Source of the DNA: Pseudothauera rhizosphaerae
Lineage (GTDB): Bacteria > Pseudomonadota > Gammaproteobacteria > Burkholderiales > Rhodocyclaceae
NCBI RefSeq assembly: GCF_004801305.1
Contig: NZ_SSOD01000002.1
Coordinates: 62,001 to 126,000, forward strand
DNA: 64,000 nucleotides
Direction: 5' to 3'
The translations under genes were made by a program, and so were the position numbers. Positions 9,597-17,943 of this stretch are shown piece by piece. The notes beneath the pieces are model-generated. The model was given only the letters and a program-made list of their open reading frames with translations. It was not told the origin of the DNA and ran no database searches. How positions within the stretch are numbered: the stretch's first letter is position 1; every line of letters starts with the position of its first letter.

Positions 9597-10043
9597 TTGA
9601 GCAAGCCCTCGCCTCTGCAGCCGCTGGCCGACCTGATGCAGACGCGCATGGACGACGCGGCGCGACGCCTGGGCGAGCTGATCGCCTCCGAGACCGAGGG
9701 CCGGCGCAAGCTGGAGATGCTGCAGGAGTACCGCGCCGAATATCACCAGCGCTTTCTCGAGGCGGCCGCCAACGGCATCGGTCCGGACGCCTGGCGCAAC
9801 TACAGCGCCTTCCTGGGCAAGATCGACGAGGCCATCGCCGCGCAGCGCGGCGCGGTGGAACTGTCGCGCCAGCGCACCGTGCAGGGCCAGCAGGTATGGA
9901 TCGGCCATCGCAACAAGGCCAAGGCCATCGACACCCTCACCCAGCGCCAGCACGCCGCGGAGCAACGCAAGGAAGCACGCCGCGAGCAGCGCCTGACCGA
10001 CGAGCACGCCGCCCGCCGCTTCCACGGCCCGCGCGAGGAATAG
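9597..10043 (+). CDS. fliJ: Flagellar export protein FliJ
   Basis: 148 residues, almost entirely helical coiled-coil and rich in Arg/Lys/Glu, as for FliJ, which sits in the FliI hexamer and couples it to FlhA. The start is a TTG at 9597, six bases after a good AAGGAG ribosome site (9585-9590); no ATG fits the conserved N-terminus (SKPSPLQPLADLMQTRMDDAARRLGEL). Confidence 0.88.
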   Translation: MSKPSPLQPLADLMQTRMDDAARRLGELIASETEGRRKLEMLQEYRAEYHQRFLEAAANGIGPDAWRNYSAFLGKIDEAIAAQRGAVELSRQRTVQGQQVWIGHRNKAKAIDTLTQRQHAAEQRKEARREQRLTDEHAARRFHGPREE

Positions 10044-10057
10044 GACCCGCCGGGGAC

Positions 10058-10073
10058 TGGCATGCCGCTTGCT
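10058..10073 (+). promoter_or_regulatory. sigma54 promoter of fliK
   Basis: TGGCATGCCGCTTGCT is a near-consensus -24/-12 element with exact GG-N10-GC spacing in the fliJ-fliK gap. It ends 36 bases before the fliK ATG, so fliK and possibly fliLMNOPQR can be transcribed independently of fliF. I see no 17-bp dyad beside it. Confidence 0.82.
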
Positions 10074-10109
10074 GATGATCTGGCGCACAAGCCAGAGAGG
10101 TAAGCCAAC

Positions 10110-11360
10110 ATGTCGTCACTGATCTCCGCCCAATCCCAGCTCAACGCCAGTTCGCAGACCGGGTTGCCGCCCTTCATGGCGCAAACGGCGCGCGACGGCC
10201 AGAGGGGCGACGACTTTTCGCACACGCTGCAGGGCCGCCTCGATGCGCCGCGCGAGCGCAGCTCCGAACGGGCGCCGGAACGCCCCGCCGAAGCGGGCGC
10301 GCAGCGAGAACCCGCCAGGACTCAACAGAACCGCCCGCCCCAAGCCGATCGCCAGGCAGAACGGGGCAAGGCGCACGATTCCGCGCGCAGCGAACCCACC
10401 GACGACACGGCCGAGGCAGCCTCCGAGCAGGCCGCCGCGGACACCGCGGAAGCGGATGCTGCGGCAAGCGCCGCCCAGACCGCCACGTCGGCAGCCGGCG
10501 GTGAACAGGCGGCAGAGTCCGCCACCGCCGCTGCCGCCTTGCCGGCAGCCCTTGCCGCCCTGCTGCCGGGCGCTGCCGACGAAACGGCCGCGACCGGCGA
10601 AACCGCCAAGGCCGAGCCGTCGCCCGTCCTGCCGTCCGGCGGCAAGGCCCGCCGCGCACCCGTCTCTGCGGATGACAGCAAGGGCAAAGCGCTGCAGAAT
10701 GCGCTCCCCGACAAGGGTGCCGCCGCCGAGCGGGCTGCGGACGCGAGCCCGGCCAAGATCGCTTCCCTCACCGCCGAGCTTCAGTCCCGCGGCAGTGCTG
10801 CCGTTACTGCATTCACGGAGAGCCCGGCCAAGGCCATGCGGGCCCTGCAGGGCGAGCCGCCCACGGCGCTGCACAGCGTGTTCGCGCCGCGTGGGGCCAA
10901 TCCGCTGCAGCCCGGGCCGCAGCTCCAGGTGGCGACGCCGGTGGGGCAGAACGGCTGGACCGAGGACGTGGGCTCGAAGCTGGTGTGGATGACGAACCGG
11001 GGCGAGTCCAAGGCCGAACTGGTGATCACGCCGCCCAACCTGGGCAAGGTGGAGGTGTCGATCAACATGAACGGCGAGCAGGCGAGCGCGCATTTCGTCG
11101 CCCACACACGGGAAGCCCGGGAGGCGCTGGAACAGGCGCTGCCGCGGCTGCGCGAGCTGATGCAGCAGGCCGGCGTGCAACTGGGCCAGACCAGCGTCAG
11201 CACCTCGGGCGAGCAGGGCGCGCAGCAGGATGAAGGCACGACCCGAGGCCGGCACGGGCGCGGCGGCGTCGGCGGGCTAGACGGGGCGGGCGGTACGGCC
11301 GCCGGCAGCAGTGGTGTATGGACGAAGCAGGGCCAGGGACTGGTGGACATCTTCGCCTGA
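10110..11360 (+). CDS. fliK: Flagellar hook-length control protein FliK
   Basis: 416 residues. The N-terminal two-thirds is low-complexity and Ala/Glu/Pro-rich, as in the secreted ruler part of FliK. The C-terminal domain (about residues 250-370) is the conserved Flg_hook domain: KLVWMTNRGESKAELVITPPNLGKVEVSI, then a stretch ending with LREALQ-like helices. FliK measures hook length and switches FlhB specificity. A Gly-rich tail (RGRHGRGGVGGLDGAGG) follows. An RBS GAGAGG lies before the ATG. Confidence 0.9.
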   Translation: MSSLISAQSQLNASSQTGLPPFMAQTARDGQRGDDFSHTLQGRLDAPRERSSERAPERPAEAGAQREPARTQQNRPPQADRQAERGKAHDSARSEPTDDTAEAASEQAAADTAEADAAASAAQTATSAAGGEQAAESATAAAALPAALAALLPGAADETAATGETAKAEPSPVLPSGGKARRAPVSADDSKGKALQNALPDKGAAAERAADASPAKIASLTAELQSRGSAAVTAFTESPAKAMRALQGEPPTALHSVFAPRGANPLQPGPQLQVATPVGQNGWTEDVGSKLVWMTNRGESKAELVITPPNLGKVEVSINMNGEQASAHFVAHTREAREALEQALPRLRELMQQAGVQLGQTSVSTSGEQGAQQDEGTTRGRHGRGGVGGLDGAGGTAAGSSGVWTKQGQGLVDIFA

Positions 11361-11453
11361 AGCACGGAAATTGGGGCTGCTCTGCCCCACTTATCCACGC
11401 TTCGCGGTCGACGCCCCTGACCGATAATCGGAACGTGGAAAAAGGAGAATGGC

Positions 11454-12017
11454 ATGGCCAAGGCGCCGGCGAAACCGGAAGTGGCGGCAACTGAAGCCCC
11501 CCCACCCAAGAAGAGCAAGCTGCTGATCGTGGTGCTGCTGATCGTGGTGCTGCTGTTCCTGGCCGCGGCGGCATTGGTCGGCGTGCTGCTGCTCGCCAAG
11601 AGCAAGGGCGGCGGCAATGCCGAATCCGCCGCCGCAAGCGGGGCGCCCGCCGTGCACAAGATCGACCTGTCCAAGCCTCCGGTGTTCGTGCAGCTCGAAA
11701 CCTTCACCGTCAACCTCGCCCGCGAGGAGGGCGACCACTACCTGCAGACGGTGATCGTGCTGCGCGTGGCGGACGCCACCGTGGGTTCCCAGGTCAGCGG
11801 CTTCATGCCCGAGATCCGCCATCGCATCAACCTGCTGCTGTCCAGCAAGACGCCGTCCGAAGTGGCTACGATAGAGGGGCGCGAACAACTCGCGCGCGAA
11901 ATCCTTGCCCAGGTCAACAGCGCGCTCGGCTTCAACCCGCCGCCCGGTGCGGTGCCGGGCATGGTGCCCGCCGCGCCGGTGCAGGGCGTGCTGTTCAACT
12001 CGTTCATCATCCAGTAA
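11454..12017 (+). CDS. fliL: Flagellar basal body-associated protein FliL
   Basis: 187 residues. A short Lys/Pro cytoplasmic N-terminus and one membrane span (LLIVVLLIVVLLFLAAAALVG) precede a periplasmic domain with the family pattern FVQLETFTVNLA...YLQTVIVLRVAD. FliL surrounds the stator units. The ATG at 11454 is preceded by AAAGGAG at six bases. The 93-bp gap from fliK contains a small GGGGC-loop-GCCCC hairpin but no clear promoter. Confidence 0.93.
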   Translation: MAKAPAKPEVAATEAPPPKKSKLLIVVLLIVVLLFLAAAALVGVLLLAKSKGGGNAESAAASGAPAVHKIDLSKPPVFVQLETFTVNLAREEGDHYLQTVIVLRVADATVGSQVSGFMPEIRHRINLLLSSKTPSEVATIEGREQLAREILAQVNSALGFNPPPGAVPGMVPAAPVQGVLFNSFIIQ

Positions 12018-12031
12018 CGGGACAGACCACC

Positions 12032-13045
12032 ATGTCCGCGGACTTTCTCTCCCAGGATGAAGTTGACGCCCTGCTGCGGGGCGTCAGCGGAGAGTCCGAC
12101 GAACCCGAGGCCGACGAAAGCGAGGCCGCCGGCGGCGTCAAGCCGTACAACCTGGCTACCCAGGAGCGCATCGTGCGTGGGCGCATGCCCACCATGGAGC
12201 TCATCAACGAGCGCTTCGCCCGCTATCTGCGCATCGGCCTGTTCAACTACATGCACCGCAACACCGAGGTGTCGGTGGGGCCGATCAAGGTGCAGAAGTA
12301 CGGCGAATTCGTGCGCAACCTGGTGGTGCCCACCAACCTCAACCTGATCACCGCCAAGCCCCTGCGCGGCACCGGCCTGGTGGTGTTCGACCCCAATCTG
12401 GTGTTCCTGGTGGTGGACAACATGTTCGGCGGCGACGGCCGCTTCCACACCCGGGTCGAGGGGCGCGACTTCACCCCCACCGAGCAGCGCATCATCCAGG
12501 GCATGCTCGACGTGGTGTTCGCCGAATACGGCAAGGCCTGGGCGCCGGTGTTCCACATCGAGATGGAATACGTGCGCTCGGAGATGAATTCCCAGTTCGC
12601 CAACATCGCCACGCCGTCGGAGATCGTCGTGTCCACCAGCTTCTCGCTGGAGATGAGTGGCGCGCAGGCGGAGATGCACATCTGCTTCCCCTACTCCATG
12701 GTCGAGCCGATCCGCGAGATGCTCTACTCGACCATGCAGAGCGATCATCTCACCCAGGACAAGCGCTGGATCAACCTGTTGTCCCGCCAGTTGCAGACCG
12801 CAGAGGTGGAACTGGTGTGCAACCTGGGCCAGTCGCGCGTAACCCTGCGCGACATCGTGAACATGCGCGTGGGCGACGTGATCCCGCTCAACGTGTCCGA
12901 TCTGGTGCAGATCGAGGCGGACGGCGTGCCGGTGCTGGAAGGGCACTACGGCGTGTTGAACGGCCAGTACGCGATCAAGGTGGAACGCTTCCTCGCCCCA
13001 GACGAAGCCGAATCCACGCCGATACCGGGAGCCCAAAATGGCTGA
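12032..13045 (+). CDS. fliM: Flagellar motor switch protein FliM
   Basis: 337 residues. The N-terminus has the CheY-binding peptide (LSQDEVDALL). The middle CheC-like domain contains the FliG-binding GGDGR loop (NMFGGDGRFHTRVEGRDFT). The C-terminal SpoA domain is also present. FliM forms the C-ring and receives phospho-CheY. Its stop overlaps the fliN start by eight bases. Confidence 0.96.
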   Translation: MSADFLSQDEVDALLRGVSGESDEPEADESEAAGGVKPYNLATQERIVRGRMPTMELINERFARYLRIGLFNYMHRNTEVSVGPIKVQKYGEFVRNLVVPTNLNLITAKPLRGTGLVVFDPNLVFLVVDNMFGGDGRFHTRVEGRDFTPTEQRIIQGMLDVVFAEYGKAWAPVFHIEMEYVRSEMNSQFANIATPSEIVVSTSFSLEMSGAQAEMHICFPYSMVEPIREMLYSTMQSDHLTQDKRWINLLSRQLQTAEVELVCNLGQSRVTLRDIVNMRVGDVIPLNVSDLVQIEADGVPVLEGHYGVLNGQYAIKVERFLAPDEAESTPIPGAQNG

Positions 13046-13523
13046 GAACCAAACCGAAGACGACCAAATCACCGAAGACGACTGGGCCGCCGCGATGATG
13101 GAGCAGGCCGCGTCCGAATCCGGCAGCGCCGACGCCGAAGCCGCCCAGGTGGCGGCCGACCTCGCCGCCGCCGCGGCCGAGGGCGAATCGCCCTACCAGG
13201 CCAAGCCGGCGAGCCATTTGTTCCCCGATTTCGGCACCCCCGGCGCGCGCAGCGGGACCATGAACGATTTCGACATGATCCTGGACATTCCCGTGCAGAT
13301 CACCGTCGAACTCGGCCGCACCAAGCTGTCCATCCGCAACCTGCTGCAGCTCGCCCACGGCTCGGTGGTGGAACTCGACGGACTGGCCGGCGAACCCATG
13401 GACGTGCTGGTCAACGGCACGCTGATCGCCCAGGGCGAAGTGGTGGTGGTGAACGACAAGTTCGGCATTCGCCTCACGGACATCATCACCCCCGCGGAAC
13501 GCATGCGGAAGATCCGCAGCTAG
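13038..13523 (+). CDS. fliN: Flagellar motor switch protein FliN
   Basis: 161 residues. An acidic Ala-rich N-terminal extension of about 75 residues precedes the conserved SpoA domain ([34 protein letters not shown], ending [13 protein letters not shown]). FliN forms the base of the C-ring and docks FliH. The start lies inside the 3' end of fliM, supporting coupled translation. Confidence 0.95.
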   Translation: MAENQTEDDQITEDDWAAAMMEQAASESGSADAEAAQVAADLAAAAAEGESPYQAKPASHLFPDFGTPGARSGTMNDFDMILDIPVQITVELGRTKLSIRNLLQLAHGSVVELDGLAGEPMDVLVNGTLIAQGEVVVVNDKFGIRLTDIITPAERMRKIRS

Positions 13524-13533
13524 ACGACCGGTT

Positions 13534-13565
13534 CCGCAGCTTGCGCCGCAAGACGCAAGCTGCGG
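13534..13565. terminator. Strong hairpin between fliN and fliO
   Basis: A perfect 12-bp stem (CCGCAGCTTGCG / CGCAAGCTGCGG) with an 8-base loop lies 10 bases after the fliN stop, in a 162-bp gap. There is no T-tract, so it could be a weak terminator, an RNA-stability hairpin, or a mobile repeat. Confidence 0.45.
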
Positions 13566-13685
13566 CGAAGCGCCGGCCTACGACAAAGGGCCGAATAACC
13601 CCGCTTTTCCCCACCTGTTCCGGCCGCGTGCATGCGCGGCCGGCGCTTATCCTTGGGCCATCGTCCGTAAGCCGAGCCCAGTGCG

Positions 13686-14090
13686 ATGCGCCTCGCCCCC
13701 GCCCTCCTGTTCCCCCTCGCCGCGCCGGTCCTGGCGCAGGTCGAAAGCCCCGTGCCGGATGCCGGCACCAGCCTGGTCCAGATGCTGTTCGGGCTCGTCG
13801 TCGTCATCGCCATCCTGCTCGCCACCCTGTGGGCCCTCAAGCGCCTGTCCGGGCCGCGGGGCGCGGTGGGCCAGTTGCGGGTGCTCGGCGCCACGTCGGT
13901 CGGCCCGCGGGAGCGGGTGGTGCTGGTGGAACTGGGCAAGAAAGTGCTGGTGCTGGGCGTGGGCCAGGGCAACGTGCGCACGCTGCACGTCATGGAGGCC
14001 GACGAACTGCCCGCCGCACCGTCCGCTTCCGAAGGCCGCCCCGACTTCTCCGCCTGGCTCAGGCAATCCGTCGAACGCCGCCGGTCATGA
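13686..14090 (+). CDS. fliO: Flagellar biosynthetic protein FliO
   Basis: 134 residues: N-terminal signal-like segment ([18 protein letters not shown]), one membrane span ([21 protein letters not shown]) and a small cytoplasmic domain with the FliO pattern [31 protein letters not shown]. FliO helps assemble the FliPQR gate. It overlaps fliP by four bases (ATGA). Confidence 0.9.
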   Translation: MRLAPALLFPLAAPVLAQVESPVPDAGTSLVQMLFGLVVVIAILLATLWALKRLSGPRGAVGQLRVLGATSVGPRERVVLVELGKKVLVLGVGQGNVRTLHVMEADELPAAPSASEGRPDFSAWLRQSVERRRS

Positions 14091-14839
14091 GCACCACCTT
14101 GCGTCCTCTCCACCTGCTTGCCGGCCTGCTGCTGGCCGCCGGCCCCCTGGCCGCGCTCGCCCAGGCGATGCCGGCCATCACCGCCGCACCGGCCCCCGGC
14201 GGCGGCACCAGCTACAGCCTGAGCGTGCAGACGCTGCTGCTGCTCACCTCCCTGTCCTTCATTCCCGCCGTCGTGCTGATGATGACGAGCTTCACCCGCA
14301 TCATCATCGTGCTCTCGCTGCTGCGCACGGCCCTGGGCACGCAGACCTCGCCACCCAACCAGGTGCTGCTCGGCCTGGCCCTGTTCCTGAGCTTCTTCAT
14401 CATGTCGCCGGTGGCCGAGAAGGTATACGTGGAGGCCTACCAGCCCATGGCCGAAGGGCAGATCGGCTTCGACACGGCGCTGGAACGCGCCGCCGTGCCC
14501 ATGAAGACCTTCATGCTCGCCCAGGTGCGGGAGCCGGACCTGTCGCTGTTCGCCCAGCTGGCCAAGGTGCCGCCGGTGGACAAGGCCGAGGACCTGCCCA
14601 TGCGCGTGGTGGTGCCGGCTTTCGTCACCTCGGAGCTGAAGACCGCGTTCCAGATCGGCTTCATCATCTTCATCCCCTTCATCATCATCGACATGGTGGT
14701 GGCCTCGGTGCTGATGTCCATGGGCATGATGATGATGAGCCCGGTCATCGTCTCGCTGCCGTTCAAGATCATGCTGTTCGTGCTGGTGGACGGCTGGACG
14801 CTGCTGGTCGGCTCGCTGGTGCGCAGCTTCGCGCTTTAG
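14087..14839 (+). CDS. fliP: Flagellar export gate protein FliP
   Basis: 250 residues from the ATG at 14087 overlapping the fliO stop. The cleavable signal peptide ends ALAQA. The family blocks are [44 protein letters not shown] and the Met-rich loop [10 protein letters not shown]. FliP forms the core of the export gate with FliQ and FliR. Confidence 0.97.
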   Translation: MSTTLRPLHLLAGLLLAAGPLAALAQAMPAITAAPAPGGGTSYSLSVQTLLLLTSLSFIPAVVLMMTSFTRIIIVLSLLRTALGTQTSPPNQVLLGLALFLSFFIMSPVAEKVYVEAYQPMAEGQIGFDTALERAAVPMKTFMLAQVREPDLSLFAQLAKVPPVDKAEDLPMRVVVPAFVTSELKTAFQIGFIIFIPFIIIDMVVASVLMSMGMMMMSPVIVSLPFKIMLFVLVDGWTLLVGSLVRSFAL

Positions 14840-14854
14840 GAACGGAACGCCGCC

Positions 14855-15124
14855 ATGACCCCCACCGCCGTCATCGATCTGGGCCGCCAGGCCGTGGAAG
14901 TGGCGCTGATGATCTCCGCGCCGCTGCTGCTCGCCGCGATGGTCACCGGCCTGCTGATCAGCATCTTCCAGGCCGCCACGCAGATCAACGAGATGACCCT
15001 GTCCTTCGTGCCCAAGGTGGTGGTGATGTTCGTCACCCTGGTGGTGGCCGGCCCCTGGCTGCTCACCAAGCTCACCGACTTCATGCGCCGGCTGTTCGAG
15101 TCCATCCCCGGCATGATCGGTTAG
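14855..15124 (+). CDS. fliQ: Flagellar export gate protein FliQ
   Basis: 89 residues with two membrane spans and the conserved block ISIFQAATQINEMTLSFVPK. It is an export-gate subunit lying 15 bases after fliP and 9 bases before fliR. Confidence 0.97.
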   Translation: MTPTAVIDLGRQAVEVALMISAPLLLAAMVTGLLISIFQAATQINEMTLSFVPKVVVMFVTLVVAGPWLLTKLTDFMRRLFESIPGMIG

Positions 15125-15133
15125 CGGCCCGTC

Positions 15134-15922
15134 ATGCTCAGCTTCACCTACGACCAGATCGCCACCTGGTTCGCGGGCCTGATGTACCCGCTGGCCCGCC
15201 TGCTGGGCATGTTCGCCAGCGCGCCGGTGTTCTCCAACCGCGCCGTACCCGCCCGCCTCAAGCTCGCCATCGGCCTGGGCATCACCATGGCCGTGGTCGC
15301 CGCCCTGCCCCCCCAGCCGTCCATCGACCCCGGCTCCTACATGGGCCTGCTGGTGCTGTTCTGGCAGATGGCCATCGGCGTGGCCATCGGCTTCATGATG
15401 CGCCTGGTGTTCGCCGCGGTGGACATGGCCGGTTCGCTGGTGGGCATGCAGATGGGCCTGTCCTTCGCCGTGTTCTTCAGCCCCACCACCGGCGGCCAGA
15501 CGGCCGTGCTGTCGGAATTCCTCGGCCTCGTCGCCACCCTGCTCTTCCTCGCCATCAACGGCCACCTGCTGATGGTGGACCTGCTGGTGCGCAGCTTCGA
15601 ATGGCTGCCCATCTCCACCACGCCGCTGGCCGCCGGCGGATGGCGCTACATCGTCCAGTACGGCAGCATGGTGTTCGCCATCGGCCTGCTGCTGTCGCTG
15701 CCCATGCTGACCGCGCTGCTGGTCACCAACATCGCCCTGGGCATCCTGACCCGCGCGGCGCCGCAACTGAACCTGTTCGCCATCGGTTTCCCCATTTCCC
15801 TGGCCATGGGCATCATCGTGCTGATGCTGGGGATGAACTACCTGGGCCCGGTCATCCTGAGTTTCTTCGAGCGCGGCTTCGGCGCCATCGACGCCATGCT
15901 GCAGGCGCTGGTGCAGGTTTAG
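15134..15922 (+). CDS. fliR: Flagellar export gate protein FliR
   Basis: 262 residues with about six membrane spans. Family blocks include PLARLLGMFASAPVFSNRAVPARLKLAIGLG and LLVTNIALGILTRAAPQLNLFAIGFP. It completes the FliPQR gate and ends this fli operon; the following DNA is accessory. Confidence 0.96.
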   Translation: MLSFTYDQIATWFAGLMYPLARLLGMFASAPVFSNRAVPARLKLAIGLGITMAVVAALPPQPSIDPGSYMGLLVLFWQMAIGVAIGFMMRLVFAAVDMAGSLVGMQMGLSFAVFFSPTTGGQTAVLSEFLGLVATLLFLAINGHLLMVDLLVRSFEWLPISTTPLAAGGWRYIVQYGSMVFAIGLLLSLPMLTALLVTNIALGILTRAAPQLNLFAIGFPISLAMGIIVLMLGMNYLGPVILSFFERGFGAIDAMLQALVQV

Positions 15923-15970
15923 GCCGTTCCAGGGGGGCGCGGGCTGTGGTCCTGGCCAAAGAATCCTCTC

Positions 15971-15998
15971 TTGCTCCGGCGCATAGACTGTATAAAAT
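15971..15998 (+). promoter_or_regulatory. Possible sigma70 promoter of the accessory patch
   Basis: TTGCTC, a 16-bp spacer and TAAAAT lie in a locally AT-rich stretch (15985-16050) that contrasts with the GC-rich surroundings, upstream of the ribbon-helix-helix gene. The -35 is weak. Confidence 0.3.
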
Positions 15999-16071
15999 TA
16001 CATATATCAACAACTTCCCATTGTTACACTGTTAGTGCATAGTTCGTGCTGCGTCATTATGGGGATGCAGG

Positions 16072-16275
16072 ATGGAGCAGACTAACTTCACTTGCCGTGT
16101 CGATGCCGACCTGAAGCAAGCCTTCCTTCGGGCGGCCAAGGCAAACGACCGGCCGGCTTCGGTGCTGATTCGCGATTTCATGCGGGAGTACGTTCAGCGG
16201 TCGATGCAGGGGCAGCAAGCCAGCCTGCCCTTCGAGCGACTGGCATCCGGCCAGCAGGGACTGCGTGCCGAGTGA
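16072..16275 (+). CDS. Small ribbon-helix-helix (antitoxin-like) protein
   Basis: 67 residues: NFTCRVDADLKQAFLRAAKANDRPASVLIRDFMREYV fits a beta strand followed by two helices, as in CopG/RelB-type DNA-binding proteins and antitoxins. The polar tail (QGQQASLPFERL) could be a toxin-binding segment, but no toxin gene follows within 120 bp. It starts an accessory patch after fliR. It may be an orphan antitoxin or a plasmid/ICE-type regulator; the exact role is unknown. Confidence 0.65.
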   Translation: MEQTNFTCRVDADLKQAFLRAAKANDRPASVLIRDFMREYVQRSMQGQQASLPFERLASGQQGLRAE

Positions 16276-16402
16276 GGCGGCGCATCCAGGCGCGATGAAC
16301 TCGGAGTAATGAAGGCGGCAGGCCAGTCGGCGGCAACCGACGGACCTGCCTGACCATGACCCGCCTTTCGAGGAGGCGAAACAATGGCTGCGAACACTTT
16401 AC

Positions 16403-17155
16403 ATGACGAACGAGCGGGAAGCGGATCTGGACAACGATGCCGAGACCGAGGAGCGGGAAGCCGATACGGCACCATCCGAAGCGGGCCAGGATCTGCTGAA
16501 ACTGCATGGCGGCAAACGGTTTTCGACCATCCTCGCGGACCCGCCGTGGCAATTCCAGAACCGGACGGGGAAGGTTGCGCCGGAGCACCGCCGCCTGTCC
16601 CGCTACGGCACGATGAACCTGGCTGAAATCATGGCCCTGCCGGTCGAGGAACTGGCGGCCGACACGGCGCACCTGTATCTGTGGGTGCCCAACGCCCTGC
16701 TGCCCGAAGGCATCAAGGTGCTGGAAGCCTGGGGCTTCACTTACAAGAGCAACCTGGTCTGGCACAAGGTCCGCAAGGACGGTGGCCCCGATGGCCGCGG
16801 AGTCGGTTTCTACTTCCGAAATGTCACAGAGCTGGTGCTGTTCGGCGTGCGCGGCAAGAACGCCCGCACGCTGCAACCCGGACGCACGCAGGTCAATTAC
16901 CTGGCGACCCGCAAGCGCGAGCACTCGCGCAAGCCGGACGAGTTTTACGACATCGTGGAGTCGTGCAGTCCGGGGCCTTACCTGGAACTGTTCGCGCGCG
17001 GTCCGCGCGAAGGGTGGTCGGTGTGGGGCAATCAGTCCGAGGACTACTACCCGGACTGGCCCACGTACTCCAACCACTCCCAGGCCGAGAACCGCGAGAG
17101 TTCGAGCGGCGGACAACTATCGATCGGCCTCACCGTTTCACCTGTCCCGGATTGA
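16403..17155 (+). CDS. MT-A70 family DNA adenine N6-methyltransferase
   Basis: 250 residues. The catalytic DPPW lies at 46-49 (STILADPPWQF). The SAM-binding end GPYLELFARGPREGW lies near residue 200, and EHSRKPDEFYDIVE is typical of MT-A70/IME4-like phage and island methyltransferases. The start is uncertain. The frame is open upstream to 16313 and reads sensibly (PPFEEAKQWLRTLY before the Met) but has no ATG/GTG/TTG. The only good ribosome site (GAGGAGG, 16371-16377) precedes an out-of-frame ATG at 16384. A 16-codon reading frame (16356-16406) ends over the 16403 ATG (ATGA) and could couple translation. No restriction gene is adjacent. Confidence 0.85.
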   Translation: MTNEREADLDNDAETEEREADTAPSEAGQDLLKLHGGKRFSTILADPPWQFQNRTGKVAPEHRRLSRYGTMNLAEIMALPVEELAADTAHLYLWVPNALLPEGIKVLEAWGFTYKSNLVWHKVRKDGGPDGRGVGFYFRNVTELVLFGVRGKNARTLQPGRTQVNYLATRKREHSRKPDEFYDIVESCSPGPYLELFARGPREGWSVWGNQSEDYYPDWPTYSNHSQAENRESSSGGQLSIGLTVSPVPD

Positions 17156-17256
17156 AGATCAGGGCTTCCACAGCTATCCATTAAAGAATCATGGGGTCAG
17201 GATGAGGTATCCCGGTTTCCATGGTTCAACGGCCACAGTCACGGGGAGACGACGCA

Positions 17257-17937
17257 ATGAGACCGGGTACCGCCACCGCCCTGCTTGCCGGGCTTCTCTT
17301 TCTCTCCACGGCCTCGGCCCAGGGCGACAGGCCAATCTACATTCAGTTCAACAAGGCAACGGACGAGATCCATACGATCCTCCGCAAGACACCGAAGCCC
17401 GCGCCAAAAGACATGATGCAAATCTCCAACATCGCGTGCAATGCGCTGCGCATGTTGCTGGAGAAAGAACCGCGCTTCAAGGCGGACATCGAGGCGCTGG
17501 CGGCGGCCGGGATCGAGAATCAGGCCCATCACAGACGGTTGGCCGACGATGTCCTGTTCTTCCTGGATTCCTTCATTGAAGAAGAACACCACTATCTCGT
17601 GCAGTCGGGGATATCCCCCGATTCTTCCGCCGACATCCTCATTGCGGCGGCGCTGGTACGATCCGCGTTGCGCGAGCCCCCCTCCGCGAACACCGTATAC
17701 GCGGACATCCTGAAGCTCCGCGACGAGGTCTGCCGCGTGGCGCGGGCGGTCACTGAGTCTGAGGCGGACAAAGATGCATACGAGGCCCGCAAACGGACGA
17801 TCAAGCGCTGGGCACTCGGCCTGGGCGGTGTGTCGCTCATCACAGCGGACGCCCTGTTCGCGGTTCCTTCGGGGGGCACGGCGTCGGCGTCGTTCGCGGT
17901 CGGCGGCGCTTCCGTAGGTGCAGCGATCTCCCAGTAG
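17257..17937 (+). CDS. Secreted protein of unknown function
   Basis: 226 residues from the ATG at 17257 (GGGGAG ribosome site nine bases upstream). A clear Sec signal peptide (about residues 1-22, ending TASAQG) precedes a helical, charged region (20-185). The C-terminus is hydrophobic and Gly/Ala/Ser-rich (WALGLGGVSLITADALFAV then GGTASASFAVGGASVGAAIS), looking like a membrane or glycine-zipper segment. I recognise no family. It belongs to the accessory patch between the two flagellar clusters; its stop lies six bases from the convergent OmpA-type gene. Confidence 0.7.
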   Translation: MRPGTATALLAGLLFLSTASAQGDRPIYIQFNKATDEIHTILRKTPKPAPKDMMQISNIACNALRMLLEKEPRFKADIEALAAAGIENQAHHRRLADDVLFFLDSFIEEEHHYLVQSGISPDSSADILIAAALVRSALREPPSANTVYADILKLRDEVCRVARAVTESEADKDAYEARKRTIKRWALGLGGVSLITADALFAVPSGGTASASFAVGGASVGAAISQ

Positions 17938-17943
17938 GTGGGC

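Noticed and set aside
11376-11391. GGGGC-TGCTCT-GCCCC hairpin after fliK as a terminator
   Set aside because: The stem is only five bases with no T-tract; too weak to call.
11422-11430. CCGATAA before fliL as a sigma28 -10
   Set aside because: No TAAA-type -35 at the required spacing.
16384-16626. 80-residue frame starting after the GAGGAGG site
   Set aside because: The product (Ser/Gly/Arg-rich) is an out-of-frame reading of the methyltransferase gene with no protein-like pattern.
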